A DNA stretch of 64,000 nucleotides, from positions 1-64,000 of the forward strand of contig JAYFPO010000037.1 in assembly GCA_034927685.1 (NCBI GenBank), given 5' to 3'. Source of the DNA: RGIG3159 sp034927685 (GTDB taxonomy: Bacteria; Bacillota; Clostridia; Oscillospirales; Oscillospiraceae). Position numbers and translations under genes: made by a program. This document shows, one piece after another, positions 49,725 to 58,657 of the stretch (the stretch's first letter is position 1; every line of letters starts with the position of its first letter). The notes under the pieces were generated by a model. It saw only the letters and a program-made list of their open reading frames with translations, did not search any database and was not told the DNA's origin.

Positions 49725-50753
49725 ATGAAACGAATAAAAGACAAGAAACAGAGAAGGTCCGTGAGTTATGCGAAATGGGGCTATATTTTCATTGCGCCCT
49801 TTTTCATCATCTATGCAACCTGCTCTCTGCTGCCGCTGCTGTCGACCTTCTACAACAGCTTTTTTGAAAACTATCGGGATGGTCTCAAGCAGATTGGGCC
49901 AAACTTTGTTGGCCTGGCCAACTATGTGCAGTTGTTCACGCCCAATGCCTCCGGTTCCGTCGACATTCTCAAATATGCGTGGAATACCTTCTATATCTGG
50001 ATTCTGGGATCCATTCCCCAGATTGTTGTGGCAATGCTGCTGGCGGTCTGGTTTACCAGCTACCGCCTGAATATTAAAGGGCAGGGCTTTTTCAAGTCAG
50101 TCATTTATATGCCAAATTTGATCATGGCCTCGGCCTTTGCCATGCTGTTTTTCACGCTGTTTTCCAACGTGGGCCCCGTCAATCAGCTGTTGGTCCAGAC
50201 CGGGCTGGCAGACGCGCCGGTGGATTTCTTCGGCAAGGTGATCACGGTGCGTGCCCTTATTGCCATGATGAACTTTCTCATGTGGTTTGGCAATACCACG
50301 ATTGTTCTGATGGCGGGCATCATGGGCATTGACCAATCCCTGTTTGACGCTGCGCAGATGGACGGCGCCAAATCCCTCCAGGTGTTTTTCCGGGTCACGG
50401 TGCCGCTTCTCATGCCGATCCTTGTCTATGTGGTCGTCACTGCCATGATTGGCGGCATTCAGATGTTCGATGTGCCCCAGGTTTTGACTAACCGCCTGGG
50501 GACCCCGGACCGCACTGCCATGACGCTCATTATGTACTTAAACAGCTATCTGACACCCAGCAAGAATTTTGGCATGGGCGGCGCCATCTCTACCGTCATC
50601 TTCCTCTTGACGGCGAGTCTGAGCTTTGTGGTCTATAAGAACCTGATCAAGCAATACAAGCCGGAGGAGCGCAAGATCTCCCGAACAGCACGCAGGGCGC
50701 AGAAGTTTGCCCAAAAGGCTTGCCGGGAGAGGGAGGAGGCGGCCCAATTATGA
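49725..50753 (+). CDS. sugar ABC transporter permease (MalF/UgpA type)
   Basis: A 342-aa six-helix permease; YAKWGYIFIAPFFIIYATCSLLPLL opens it and the EAA loop DAAQMDGAKSLQVFFRVTVPLLMPIL near 205-230 contacts the ATPase. A basic tail follows the last helix. Its stop overlaps the next ATG. Confidence 0.92.
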   Translation: MKRIKDKKQRRSVSYAKWGYIFIAPFFIIYATCSLLPLLSTFYNSFFENYRDGLKQIGPNFVGLANYVQLFTPNASGSVDILKYAWNTFYIWILGSIPQIVVAMLLAVWFTSYRLNIKGQGFFKSVIYMPNLIMASAFAMLFFTLFSNVGPVNQLLVQTGLADAPVDFFGKVITVRALIAMMNFLMWFGNTTIVLMAGIMGIDQSLFDAAQMDGAKSLQVFFRVTVPLLMPILVYVVVTAMIGGIQMFDVPQVLTNRLGTPDRTAMTLIMYLNSYLTPSKNFGMGGAISTVIFLLTASLSFVVYKNLIKQYKPEERKISRTARRAQKFAQKACREREEAAQL

Positions 50754-51628
50754 ACCGAAAAAATAGGATAGATGCCCGGAACCAAAAGAGTGCGGCCATG
50801 CTGCAAATCTCCAGAACGGTGGTATATGTGCTGCTGGTGCTGATTTCCGCAATGTGTCTGTTTTCCTTTTATATGCTGATTATTAACGCCACCAGGTCCA
50901 ACGCCCAGCTCCAGTCCGGCTTTGCGCTGCTGCCCAACAGCAACTTCTGGACGAACCTGAAAAACGCCTGGACGGACGCCTCGATCAACATCCCGGTGGG
51001 TATGCGCAACAGCTTGCTCGTCGCCGGCCTGACGGCGCTGCTGACGACCTACTTTTCCGCACTGACGGCGTACGGCATCCACGTCTACAGCTTTCGGCTG
51101 AAAAAGGCGGCCTTTAACTTCATTTTGCTGATCATGATGATCCCGACCCAGGTTTCCGCGGTCGGCTTTGTCCAGCTGGTCAACAAGCTGAAGCTCACCA
51201 ACACCTATTATCCCCTGATCATTCCGGCCATTGCCGCGCCGATCGTGTTTTTCTACATGGTGCAGTATATGGAAAGCGTTCTGCCCCACGATGTGGTGGA
51301 GGCGGCCCGGATGGATGGCGCGAATGAGTTTTACACCTTTAACCGCATTGCCCTGCCGATGATTAAGCCGGCGCTGGCGGTGCAGATGATCTTTTCCTTT
51401 GTCCAGTCCTGGAACAACTATTTTGTTCCGGCGCTGATTCTGGATAAGGCCGAGATGAAGACGGTCCCCATCATGATCGCCCAGCTCCGCAGCGCCGACT
51501 ATTCCAAATTCGATATGGGCAAGGTCTATATGTTCATTCTGCTGGCCATCATTCCGGTGCTGATCGTCTATATTTTCCTGTCCAAGTTTATCATCAAGGG
51601 CGTAACTTCCGGCAGCGTCAAGGGATGA
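50750..51628 (+). CDS. sugar ABC transporter permease (MalG/UgpE type)
   Basis: A 292-aa partner permease with the EAA loop VEAARMDGANEFYTFNRIALPMIKPAL near 185-210 and LPNSNFWTNLKNAW before helix two. GGGAGAGGAGG lies upstream inside the previous gene. No ATP-binding gene follows before the terminator, so the pair probably shares an MsmX/MsmK-type ATPase encoded elsewhere. Confidence 0.92.
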   Translation: MNRKNRIDARNQKSAAMLQISRTVVYVLLVLISAMCLFSFYMLIINATRSNAQLQSGFALLPNSNFWTNLKNAWTDASINIPVGMRNSLLVAGLTALLTTYFSALTAYGIHVYSFRLKKAAFNFILLIMMIPTQVSAVGFVQLVNKLKLTNTYYPLIIPAIAAPIVFFYMVQYMESVLPHDVVEAARMDGANEFYTFNRIALPMIKPALAVQMIFSFVQSWNNYFVPALILDKAEMKTVPIMIAQLRSADYSKFDMGKVYMFILLAIIPVLIVYIFLSKFIIKGVTSGSVKG

Positions 51629-51661
51629 CGCCCGGACATTTCCCTGAATCGACTCGTATAA

Positions 51662-51699
51662 AAGCAAAAAACCAGTCCGAATGGACTGGTTTTTTGCTT
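51662..51699. terminator. bidirectional terminator after the sugar importer
   Basis: 17-bp stem (AAGCAAAAAACCAGTCC and complement) with loop GAAT; T run in the right arm, A run in the left, so it serves both convergent operons. From 51700 to 51971 I see no gene or RNA. Confidence 0.85.
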
Positions 51700-51971
51700 G
51701 GCTTTCAGAAGGCGGATCCGGACCCATTTCGCCCGTCAGAATCGAGAAAAGGGGATCGGGATAGGCCATGATGCCGGCAAACAGGCATTCTTTGCGCCTG
51801 ATTCCGCAGCCACATCGACTTCGTTCTTCATGAGGATAAGCCGACTCCGCCGGAGGAGGTTCAAAACGACTTCAGGACAAGCGGACAGGAATCCTGAAAA
51901 CCTGTCTATGGCGCCTGTATGAGGGAGCCGCCGTTGGCATTGCGGGTCCTCCGGGAGGGGTGCGCTGTGCG

Positions 51972-53336
51972 CTATTTCATGAACTTTCGAATCATGCGGA
52001 ATTTACTGTCGTTGTAGGGGTGGTAGCGCATAGACAGATCCAGCCAGGTGGCCTTTTTTACAATGCTGCGATAGTGGGTGAAGGTATCGAAGCTCTTTTT
52101 TCCGTGGTAGCTGCCCATACCGGAACTCCCGACACCGCCAAAGGCCATGTGGGGCGTGGCCAGATGAATGATGGTGTCGTTGATGCAGCCGCCGCCAAAG
52201 GCGCAGGAGTTCAGAATTCGCCGTTCTGTTTCCCGATCCCCGGTGAAGAGATAGAACGCCAGCGGCTTGGGCCGGGAGCGGACAAAGGTGATGACCTCAT
52301 TCAGTGACTCATAGGTCATAATCGGCAGGATGGGGGCGAAAATCTCCTCCTGCATCACGGGAGAATCCGGGGAGACTTCGTCCAGCAGCGTCGGCGCGAC
52401 AAATCTTCGGGCGTCGTCGGTCTGACCGCCCACCACGGCTTTTTGCCCCTCCAGAAGCCGCTTGACCCGCTGGTAATGCTTTTCGCTGATGATTGTGGGC
52501 ATGGAAGAAAAATCTCCGTCGGGGAAGAATTCCCGGAGTGCGTCACGGAACGCTTCGATAAAGGCCGGCTTGACACTGCGGTGCAGAAACAGATAGTCCG
52601 GCTCCACGCAGGTCTGGCCCGCATTCAGCACCTTGCCGAAGACAATCCGCCGGGCAGCCACCTTCAGGTTGGCGGTCTCGTCCACGATGACGGGGCTTTT
52701 GCCGCCGAGCTCCAGCGTGACCGGGGTCAGGTATTTCGCTGCGGCAGCCATGACCACCTTTCCCACGGCGACGGAACCGGTAAATAGGATGTAGTCAAAT
52801 TTCTGTTCCAGCAGGGCGCTGTTTTCACCGCGGCCACCCTCCACCACGGCGATGTAGGCGGGGTCAAAGGTGTCGCGGATAAGCGCCGCAAGGGCGGCGG
52901 AGGTGGCCGGGGCGTAGGCCGAGGGCTTGATGACGGCGCAATTGCCGCCGGAAATCGCGCCCACCAGCGGAGAGAGGCACAGCTGGATCGGGTAGTTCCA
53001 TGGCGACAGGATCAGGGCTACGCCGTAGGGCTCCGGGGCGACAAAGCTTTTGGAGGGAAACTGGGCCATGGGCGTGGGGACGGTCTTGTTTTTGATCCAG
53101 CCGGGCAGGTGACGGAGGTGAAAGCGAATTTCATCCAGCACCATGCCGGTCTCGCACATATAGGTCTCCATGGGCGCCTTGTTGAGGTCGGCACGCATAG
53201 CGTCAAAGATCAGCTTTTCGTGGGTTTGCAGCGCCGCACGAAGCTTTTGCAGAGCATCCATACGGAAAGCCAGCGGCCGGGTTACGCCGGTTTGAAAATA
53301 TGCCCGCTGCCGGGCAACCAGATCTGCTGTGTTCAT
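51972..53336 (-). CDS. NAD(P)-dependent aldehyde dehydrogenase (class 3-like)
   Basis: A 454-aa ALDH of the short class 3/YwdH kind: SPWNYPIQLCLSPLVGAI near 111, FTGSVAVGK, general base Glu209 in LELGGKSP, nucleophile Cys243 in NAGQTC, EEIFAPILPI, and a C-terminal hydrophobic/basic segment. It oxidises medium-chain or aromatic aldehydes to acids. Its ATG overlaps the MerR stop (ATGA). Last gene of the transketolase-ADH operon. Confidence 0.9.
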   Translation of the reverse strand: MNTADLVARQRAYFQTGVTRPLAFRMDALQKLRAALQTHEKLIFDAMRADLNKAPMETYMCETGMVLDEIRFHLRHLPGWIKNKTVPTPMAQFPSKSFVAPEPYGVALILSPWNYPIQLCLSPLVGAISGGNCAVIKPSAYAPATSAALAALIRDTFDPAYIAVVEGGRGENSALLEQKFDYILFTGSVAVGKVVMAAAAKYLTPVTLELGGKSPVIVDETANLKVAARRIVFGKVLNAGQTCVEPDYLFLHRSVKPAFIEAFRDALREFFPDGDFSSMPTIISEKHYQRVKRLLEGQKAVVGGQTDDARRFVAPTLLDEVSPDSPVMQEEIFAPILPIMTYESLNEVITFVRSRPKPLAFYLFTGDRETERRILNSCAFGGGCINDTIIHLATPHMAFGGVGSSGMGSYHGKKSFDTFTHYRSIVKKATWLDLSMRYHPYNDSKFRMIRKFMK

Positions 53337-54472
53337 GTGTTTCCTCCTGTGTGGGAAAGAATCCCGTCAATTTCTCCAAGCAGTGCCCGAGATTCGCTGC
53401 CGATTTGTTCCTGCAGCCGTGCTGCCAAACGGCAGCGCGCGTCCCGCGCGGCTTCGCCGCAGTCCAGTATGGCCGGGGCAAGTGTCAGCCAACTGACCTG
53501 CAGGCATCGGGTGGTCAGTTCACCCTCGCCGTCCGGCTGCAGTTCGCAGAAGTAGGACCGGCTTCGCACGCTCTCGGCGATGCTCCGGGCAATGTCGCCG
53601 CCCGTGCTTCGGGCAATACTCCAATAGTGGGCGGCGGCTTTGTCCAGCGCGGGAAGGCCGGTTTCTTTGCTTTCCAGCACCGCGGCACAGCGCGCCGATT
53701 CCCGGTCAAGGCCTGCCGCTGCCAGCGTGCTGCCGATTTCAGAGAGTGCCGCCGTGAGCGCCTGCTCAAACCGGTCCAGGTCCTCCAGACGGCGGGAGCC
53801 GAATTCCCGGTTCAGCGCCTTGCGGCGCAGAGCCACAAAAGCGTCCAGGGTTTCATCGGAGGTGCGGATCATCTGCGCGCCTGCCTCAGCGGTGAAATCC
53901 GGCGCCATCAAGGCCGCGGCAAGAGCATCCACGTCTGCCTGGACGGCTTCCCGCAGCGCCTTTTCGTAGATGCCAAAGGAGCGGACCGACTGCGCAAAGG
54001 GAATTCCCGCGTCCATACGCCGGCGCACCAGCGCCATAACGCTCAGGTCTGTGGTAGAAAAAAGTTTTTTCCGGCCATCCTGCCGCGGGACCACCAGCCC
54101 GGTTGCGTGCAGCACCCCGATCTGCGGGGCGGTCAGCCGGGAGCGGCGTACGGCCTCAGAAAGAGACACCAGCTCCCCTGAGGACTGATAATCCACCTTG
54201 TGTATGGCGTCCAGCAGTTCCAGCTCTACGCCGCCCGGCGGCGAGGTTTCCAGCAGTCGCTTAATGACCGAGAGCGGATAAAACCGCTCCCGCTGCAGCA
54301 GCCGAATGACGCCCACTGTGGAGACGCAGGACGGATCATAATAGGCCATGTTCCGCCCGGTTTTGCAGGCCGGGCGGATCAGACCTTCCTTGACGTAAAA
54401 GCGCAGAGTTGTGACACTGATGCCGGATGCCCGGGCCAGCTCACTGATTTTCAAAAGATGTTCTTCCTTCAT
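53333..54472 (-). CDS. MerR-family regulator with long C-terminal domain
   Basis: A 379-aa protein, much longer than a usual MerR. The N-terminal domain is clear (LLKISELARASGISVTTLRFYVKEGLI, then YYDPSCVSTVGVIRLL). Around 100-150 there seems to be a second, weaker winged-helix-like stretch (SLSEAVRRSRLTAPQIGVLH ... LFSTTDLSVMALVRRR). The rest is a helical, Ala/Glu/Arg-rich ligand or oligomer domain I cannot name. It overlaps both neighbours by four bases, so it is made with the enzymes it probably controls. Confidence 0.8.
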   Translation of the reverse strand: MKEEHLLKISELARASGISVTTLRFYVKEGLIRPACKTGRNMAYYDPSCVSTVGVIRLLQRERFYPLSVIKRLLETSPPGGVELELLDAIHKVDYQSSGELVSLSEAVRRSRLTAPQIGVLHATGLVVPRQDGRKKLFSTTDLSVMALVRRRMDAGIPFAQSVRSFGIYEKALREAVQADVDALAAALMAPDFTAEAGAQMIRTSDETLDAFVALRRKALNREFGSRRLEDLDRFEQALTAALSEIGSTLAAAGLDRESARCAAVLESKETGLPALDKAAAHYWSIARSTGGDIARSIAESVRSRSYFCELQPDGEGELTTRCLQVSWLTLAPAILDCGEAARDARCRLAARLQEQIGSESRALLGEIDGILSHTGGNT

Positions 54473-55683
54473 TTGCAGTCCAGTACAATTTTAATGACGT
54501 CCGGTGGGTTTTCCAGGGCAAGTTTCATGGCTTCCTTGTAATCATCCAGCCCGAAGTGGTGTGTGACAAAGCCGTCTACGCTGTAGATTCCGTCGCGAAT
54601 CCACTCCTGCACCAGATCAAAGGTGTAGAGCTTTCTGCCCTGCCAGGTTTCCATGCCGTGCGCATCCACGCCAATCAGACGAAGCTCCTGCCACCAGATG
54701 GGACTCTCATCGAAGGTGATGGAGCGCATATGATGGCCAATTTTTACCAGGGTACCCCGTGCCCGCAGCAGGCGGACGGCCGTGTGGTTGGACCAGCCGC
54801 CGCCAATGCAGTCGTAGATCCGGTCAAAGCCACCGAAGAAATACTTGTTGCCCTGCATGCCCTCGTAGACCGGACTGCCGCCGGTTACCTTGGCTGTGGC
54901 AGCGTAAACATCGCCGGAGAGAACATGGTCTGCGCCCAGCTTTTTGGCGAATTCCTGCTTGGACTTCACTCGCTCCAGCACCCAGATTTCGCAGTCCGGC
55001 TGGACGATTTTCAGTGCCTGCACCACACCGAGGCCGATGGTGCCGCAGCCCATCACCAATATCTTTTCGCCTTTTTCCGGCGGTGCGCAGAGAACGGCAT
55101 GGACAGAGACGCAGGCGGGCTCTACCATGACGGCCTGCTCGTCGGTAATTTCGTCGTAGACGTGGGCGAGGCCCCGGGCCGGATAGATGAAGCTGTCGCT
55201 CCAGCCTGCGCCGGTGTCGCCCAGCGCGGGGTAGGGGCTGGGGACGCCGTAGTTGAGGCAGAAGTTGTAGTTGCCTTCCTTGCAGTAGGGGCACCGGTCC
55301 CGCAGCCCCTTGGTGTCACAGCCGGACATATATGCCCGGATGGTCACCCGGTCGCCCACATGGAAGTCGGTGACGGCATTGCCCACCTCGGTGACAAGGC
55401 CCACGTTCTCATGGCCCAGATAGGTCCGCTTGGAGCCCGGGATGGGCTCGAAGGCGGAGTCGGTGCCGGTGGTGGCCTTAAAAAAGCTCATATCCGTGCC
55501 GCACAGGCCGCAGGCAATGTTTTTGACCCGCACCCAGTCGTCGGCGGGCAGCCTGGGGTCCGGCAGATCCCGGTGATACTTGACGGCGTTCAGGCCGGTG
55601 AAGAGCAGCGGCTTGCAGCGTTTGGCTGCCGCCTTAGTCGCCAGAATGCGGGGAATATCCTTTTCAAAATAGACGGTTTTCAT
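54469..55683 (-). CDS. zinc-dependent alcohol dehydrogenase (MDR family)
   Basis: A 404-aa medium-chain dehydrogenase. Catalytic zinc motif CGLCGTD near 58, GHENVGLVTEVG near 90, a structural-zinc-like Cys cluster CDTKGLRDRCPYC...C near 120-140, and the NAD-binding MGCGTIGLGVVQALK near 210. It is longer than the usual 350 because of an N-terminal extension and an insert near 270. It probably interconverts a polyol or alcohol with its carbonyl; the ALDH in the operon may act next. Confidence 0.88.
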   Translation of the reverse strand: MKTVYFEKDIPRILATKAAAKRCKPLLFTGLNAVKYHRDLPDPRLPADDWVRVKNIACGLCGTDMSFFKATTGTDSAFEPIPGSKRTYLGHENVGLVTEVGNAVTDFHVGDRVTIRAYMSGCDTKGLRDRCPYCKEGNYNFCLNYGVPSPYPALGDTGAGWSDSFIYPARGLAHVYDEITDEQAVMVEPACVSVHAVLCAPPEKGEKILVMGCGTIGLGVVQALKIVQPDCEIWVLERVKSKQEFAKKLGADHVLSGDVYAATAKVTGGSPVYEGMQGNKYFFGGFDRIYDCIGGGWSNHTAVRLLRARGTLVKIGHHMRSITFDESPIWWQELRLIGVDAHGMETWQGRKLYTFDLVQEWIRDGIYSVDGFVTHHFGLDDYKEAMKLALENPPDVIKIVLDCK

Positions 55684-55699
55684 GCGTTATCCCCCCTTT

Positions 55700-56488
55700 T
55701 TATGATAGCATACTTTGCAGAATGGCCATGTAATCGTTGAGGTAGCAGGCGTATTCCGGGCTGCCAATGGTCTCGACATAGCCCTTTTCCACGCCCTCCA
55801 CAAACTCGCACTCTTTGCCCAGCACCTTGAGGGCGCCGTCAACGGACAGGAAGCGGAACAGTACGAAGGGGCTGCGGCGGGTATAGACGCCGTGGCCGGC
55901 CTTGGATTGACCCGCCTTGATGCGCAGATAACAGGCGATGAACGCCGGGTCCTGGCCCTTTTCCACCCGGAACTGGTAGATCCGGTCGGGCTGCCGCTGG
56001 CAGAATTCCCGCATTTCCGGGTTGCCCAGCTTGTTATATTTGGAGAGGGCCCGGGTAATCATGTACAGGCTGCACTTCACCTTCAGCGCCTTTTCCTCCT
56101 CGGATTTCAGCTTGTCGTTGGGCTTTGTCATGATTTTCAGGCCCATGAGGATGGCGAGCATGTTGGGCAGGGCGGAGAGCTTTCCGTGGATGGCGGGCAG
56201 GCTCATGCCGCCCTTCAGCAGAGCGTTCATTTTGGCCACACTGGAAAAGGTCATGGTCAGGTCCGGCTTTTCTGCCGGGCCGTCCAAGACAGTCAGATGG
56301 CCGTGGTTAAAAATGAGATGGCAGCAAAGCAGCGTGCCGTCGCATTTTGCGCCGAACTGCACCGTATTGGCGTACTGCTCGAATTTTTTGTGGAGCTTGG
56401 GGTCATCGTCCAGCAGCACCTGCATGGTAGGAAAGGCCGCGCTGAAAAACAGTTTGGCGGTCAGAATCTCCTGTGGGGATGCAGACAT
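55700..56488 (-). CDS. SCP2-like sterol/lipid-carrier domain protein
   Basis: A 262-aa protein without membrane segments. Residues 30-110 resemble an SCP2-type lipid-binding fold (GTLLCCHLIFNHGHLTVLDGPAEKPDLTMTFSSVAKMNALLKGG). The remaining 150 residues have no motif I recognise. I chose ATG 56488, with GGAGGT just upstream. Its place between transketolase and alcohol dehydrogenase genes suggests it carries or shields a hydrophobic substrate; this is a guess. Confidence 0.6.
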   Translation of the reverse strand: MSASPQEILTAKLFFSAAFPTMQVLLDDDPKLHKKFEQYANTVQFGAKCDGTLLCCHLIFNHGHLTVLDGPAEKPDLTMTFSSVAKMNALLKGGMSLPAIHGKLSALPNMLAILMGLKIMTKPNDKLKSEEEKALKVKCSLYMITRALSKYNKLGNPEMREFCQRQPDRIYQFRVEKGQDPAFIACYLRIKAGQSKAGHGVYTRRSPFVLFRFLSVDGALKVLGKECEFVEGVEKGYVETIGSPEYACYLNDYMAILQSMLS

Positions 56489-56502
56489 GGTTCCACCTCC
56501 CA

Positions 56503-57516
56503 TCACTCGTCGTCCCAATTTTCATCGGGTTCAAATTCCATGCCCATCATTTCGCGCACCTTGTCGACAATGCCGTTGGCGTCTAAACCGTAGTAGGAGT
56601 AGAGGTCCTCGGCATAGCCGATGGTGGCAAAGGTGTCCTGGAGGCCGTGCTTCTTGAACACACAGCCCTTGCCGGATTCGGCAATGACGCTGGCGACGGC
56701 GTCGCCCAGGCCGCCCAGCACATTGTGCTCTTCGACGGTCAGAATGCGCCGGGTCTCGGCGACCGCTTTGAGGATGACATCCCGGTCCAGGGGCTTGATG
56801 GTGTGCATATTGATGACGCGAACGCTGAGTCCGTCGGCCTCCTGTAGGGTCTTGGCGGCGTTCATGGCCTGCAGCACCGCGATGCCGCAGCAGATAATGG
56901 TCAGATCGGTCCCGTCCCGCATGGTGATGGCTTTGCCAATCTCGTAGGCGTAGCTTTCGGATTCGTAGCACGGCGGCTCAAAGCCGCGGCCAATGCGGAT
57001 GTAGACCGGGCCCGGCGTGTCGGCGCAGGCCTGCACGGCTTTGGAGGTCTCTATGCCGTCGGCGGGACAGATGACCGTCATATTGGGGATGGCCCGCATG
57101 ATGGCGAAGTCCTCGGTGCAGTGGTGGGTGGTGCCCGCGTGGCCAAAGGAAATACCGGCGTGGGTGGCGATAATTTTGACCGGCAGATTCTGATAGGCAA
57201 TGTCGGTGCGGATCTGCTCGCCGGCTCGCATGCAGGCAAAGATGGCCATGGTGGAGGCGAACGGGATCAGCCCTGCCTTGGCCAGACCCGCCGCCATGCC
57301 GAACATGTTCTGCTCGGCGATGCCCACGTTGTAAAAGCGGTCGGGGAAGGCCTTGGCAAAGTGGACGATGGCCGTGGTTTTGGCCAGGTCGGCGGTAAGG
57401 CCGACAATTTTCTCATTGCGCTTGCCGAGTTCCGCCAGGGTGCGCCCGTAGATTTCACGGGACGACATGGTCGCGGCGTCGTAGGCATTCCAGTTGGTTC
57501 CGGTGACAACTGCCAT
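56503..57516 (-). CDS. transketolase, C-terminal subunit (second pair)
   Basis: A 337-aa half-transketolase: FPDRFYNVGIAEQNMFGMAAGLAKAG near 58 with the ThDP-activating Glu, HAGISFGHAGTTHHCTEDFAIMR, and the C-terminal EEHNVLGGLGDAVASVIAE. It has an acidic C-terminal tail. It starts two bases after the N-subunit stop, with AGGAGGG inside that gene's end. Confidence 0.9.
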   Translation of the reverse strand: MAVVTGTNWNAYDAATMSSREIYGRTLAELGKRNEKIVGLTADLAKTTAIVHFAKAFPDRFYNVGIAEQNMFGMAAGLAKAGLIPFASTMAIFACMRAGEQIRTDIAYQNLPVKIIATHAGISFGHAGTTHHCTEDFAIMRAIPNMTVICPADGIETSKAVQACADTPGPVYIRIGRGFEPPCYESESYAYEIGKAITMRDGTDLTIICCGIAVLQAMNAAKTLQEADGLSVRVINMHTIKPLDRDVILKAVAETRRILTVEEHNVLGGLGDAVASVIAESGKGCVFKKHGLQDTFATIGYAEDLYSYYGLDANGIVDKVREMMGMEFEPDENWDDE

Positions 57517-57518
57517 CT

Positions 57519-58352
57519 TTATCCCTCCTTCAGAATTGACGCCTTGGCCTTGGCGCAGAGTTCCGAGTCGGCCGAAGCGTAGTGGTATACCACGTTGTTT
57601 TCCATGAAATCAACACCCTTGCCCTTGATGGTGTTTGCCAAAATGAGCACGGGGCGGCCGGTAGCTGCCCAGGCTTTTTGGAGGGCGCTGTCCAGCTGGT
57701 CAAAGTCGTGGCCGTCTACTTCCACGACCTCCCAGCCGAAGCTGCGCCACTTGTCGGCGAAGGGCTCCAGCTTCATAACATCTTCAGTGCAGCCGTCGAT
57801 CATAAGGCGGTTGCGGTCTACAATGGCGATGAGATTGCCCAGTTGGAAGTTGGGCGCGGCCATGGCCGCCTCCCAGACGCTGCCTTCACAGCACTCGCCG
57901 TCGCCCATGAGACAGACGGTTTTCCAGTTCTTTTTCAGCTGTTTGGCCCCCAGGGCCAGCCCAGCCGCCATGGAGAGGCCGTGGCCCAGACTGCCGGCAG
58001 AGGCATCGCAGCCGATGACTTTGTTGCTGTCGGGGTGCATGGCAAAGGGGGAGCCAAAGTGATTAAAGCTTTTCAGGGCCTCCTCGGGGAAATAGCCGCG
58101 CTTGGCCAACACGGGAATATAGCCTGCCGCGGCGTGACCCTTGGAGAGGATAAAACGGTCCCGGTCTGCCCACTGGGGATGGGCCGGGTCGAGGTTCAGG
58201 TACTTAAAATACAGAATTGTCAGGATGTCCATGCTGCTGAGTGAGCCGCCCACGTGGGCGCCGCCGGACCACGTCATGACGTCAATGACCGTCAGGCGCA
58301 GCTCGCGGGCAATGGTTTGAAGACGCTTTTTTTCTTCAGCCGATAATGCCAT
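57519..58352 (-). CDS. transketolase, N-terminal subunit (second pair)
   Basis: A 277-aa ThDP-binding half: WSGGAHVGGSLSSMDILTILYF near 28, SKGHAAAGYIPVL, DASAGSLGHGLSMAAGLALG near 125 and GDGECCEGSVWEA near 150. It differs clearly from the pair at 39410-41229, so the two pairs are not a recent duplication. First gene of the operon; AGGAGG precedes the ATG. Confidence 0.9.
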   Translation of the reverse strand: MALSAEEKKRLQTIARELRLTVIDVMTWSGGAHVGGSLSSMDILTILYFKYLNLDPAHPQWADRDRFILSKGHAAAGYIPVLAKRGYFPEEALKSFNHFGSPFAMHPDSNKVIGCDASAGSLGHGLSMAAGLALGAKQLKKNWKTVCLMGDGECCEGSVWEAAMAAPNFQLGNLIAIVDRNRLMIDGCTEDVMKLEPFADKWRSFGWEVVEVDGHDFDQLDSALQKAWAATGRPVLILANTIKGKGVDFMENNVVYHYASADSELCAKAKASILKEG

Positions 58353-58459
58353 TCCTCGTTCCTCCTGTCATTCAATTGGTGAAACTGAAAGTGGATAGTT
58401 CCACTCCCTACTTTTCATCCTAGACCTGTTGGTAATCATATGCAATAGCTTTTATTGTA

Positions 58460-58492
58460 TTCCATAATATTTGGAACAAATAACAATTCCAA
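58460..58492. promoter_or_regulatory. TTCCA/TGGAA repeats covering the promoter
   Basis: TTCCA N7 TGGAA at 58460-58476 and TTGGAA N10 TTCCAA at 58471-58492 share the middle half-site, so three half-sites cover the -35, spacer and -10. A likely site for the MerR protein (long spacers suit MerR) or another regulator. Confidence 0.5.
58464..58492 (-). promoter_or_regulatory. promoter for the transketolase-ADH-MerR-ALDH operon
   Basis: On the minus strand TTGGAA, 17 nt, TATTAT, 112 bp before the first ATG. Confidence 0.55.
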
Positions 58493-58560
58493 TGCGCGGT
58501 GGAAGGACAGATTGCCTAGATTCAGATGGTTGCTGCTCCCAGATTTCGGCTCCCAGGGAC

Positions 58561-58599
58561 AAAAAATGCCGCCATCCGAGCAAAATACCCGGACTGCGG
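58561..58599 (-). terminator. terminator of the TetR gene
   Basis: Arms CCGCAGTCCG and CGGATGGCGG (minus strand) pair at 8 of 10 positions and are followed by six T after two bases. The rest of 58353-58657 shows only the promoter region. Confidence 0.5.
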
Positions 58600-58657
58600 C
58601 TCAAAAACAGGGTAGAAAAACAAGCTGCCGAGGCATACGCGATCTTGCAGCGGTACA

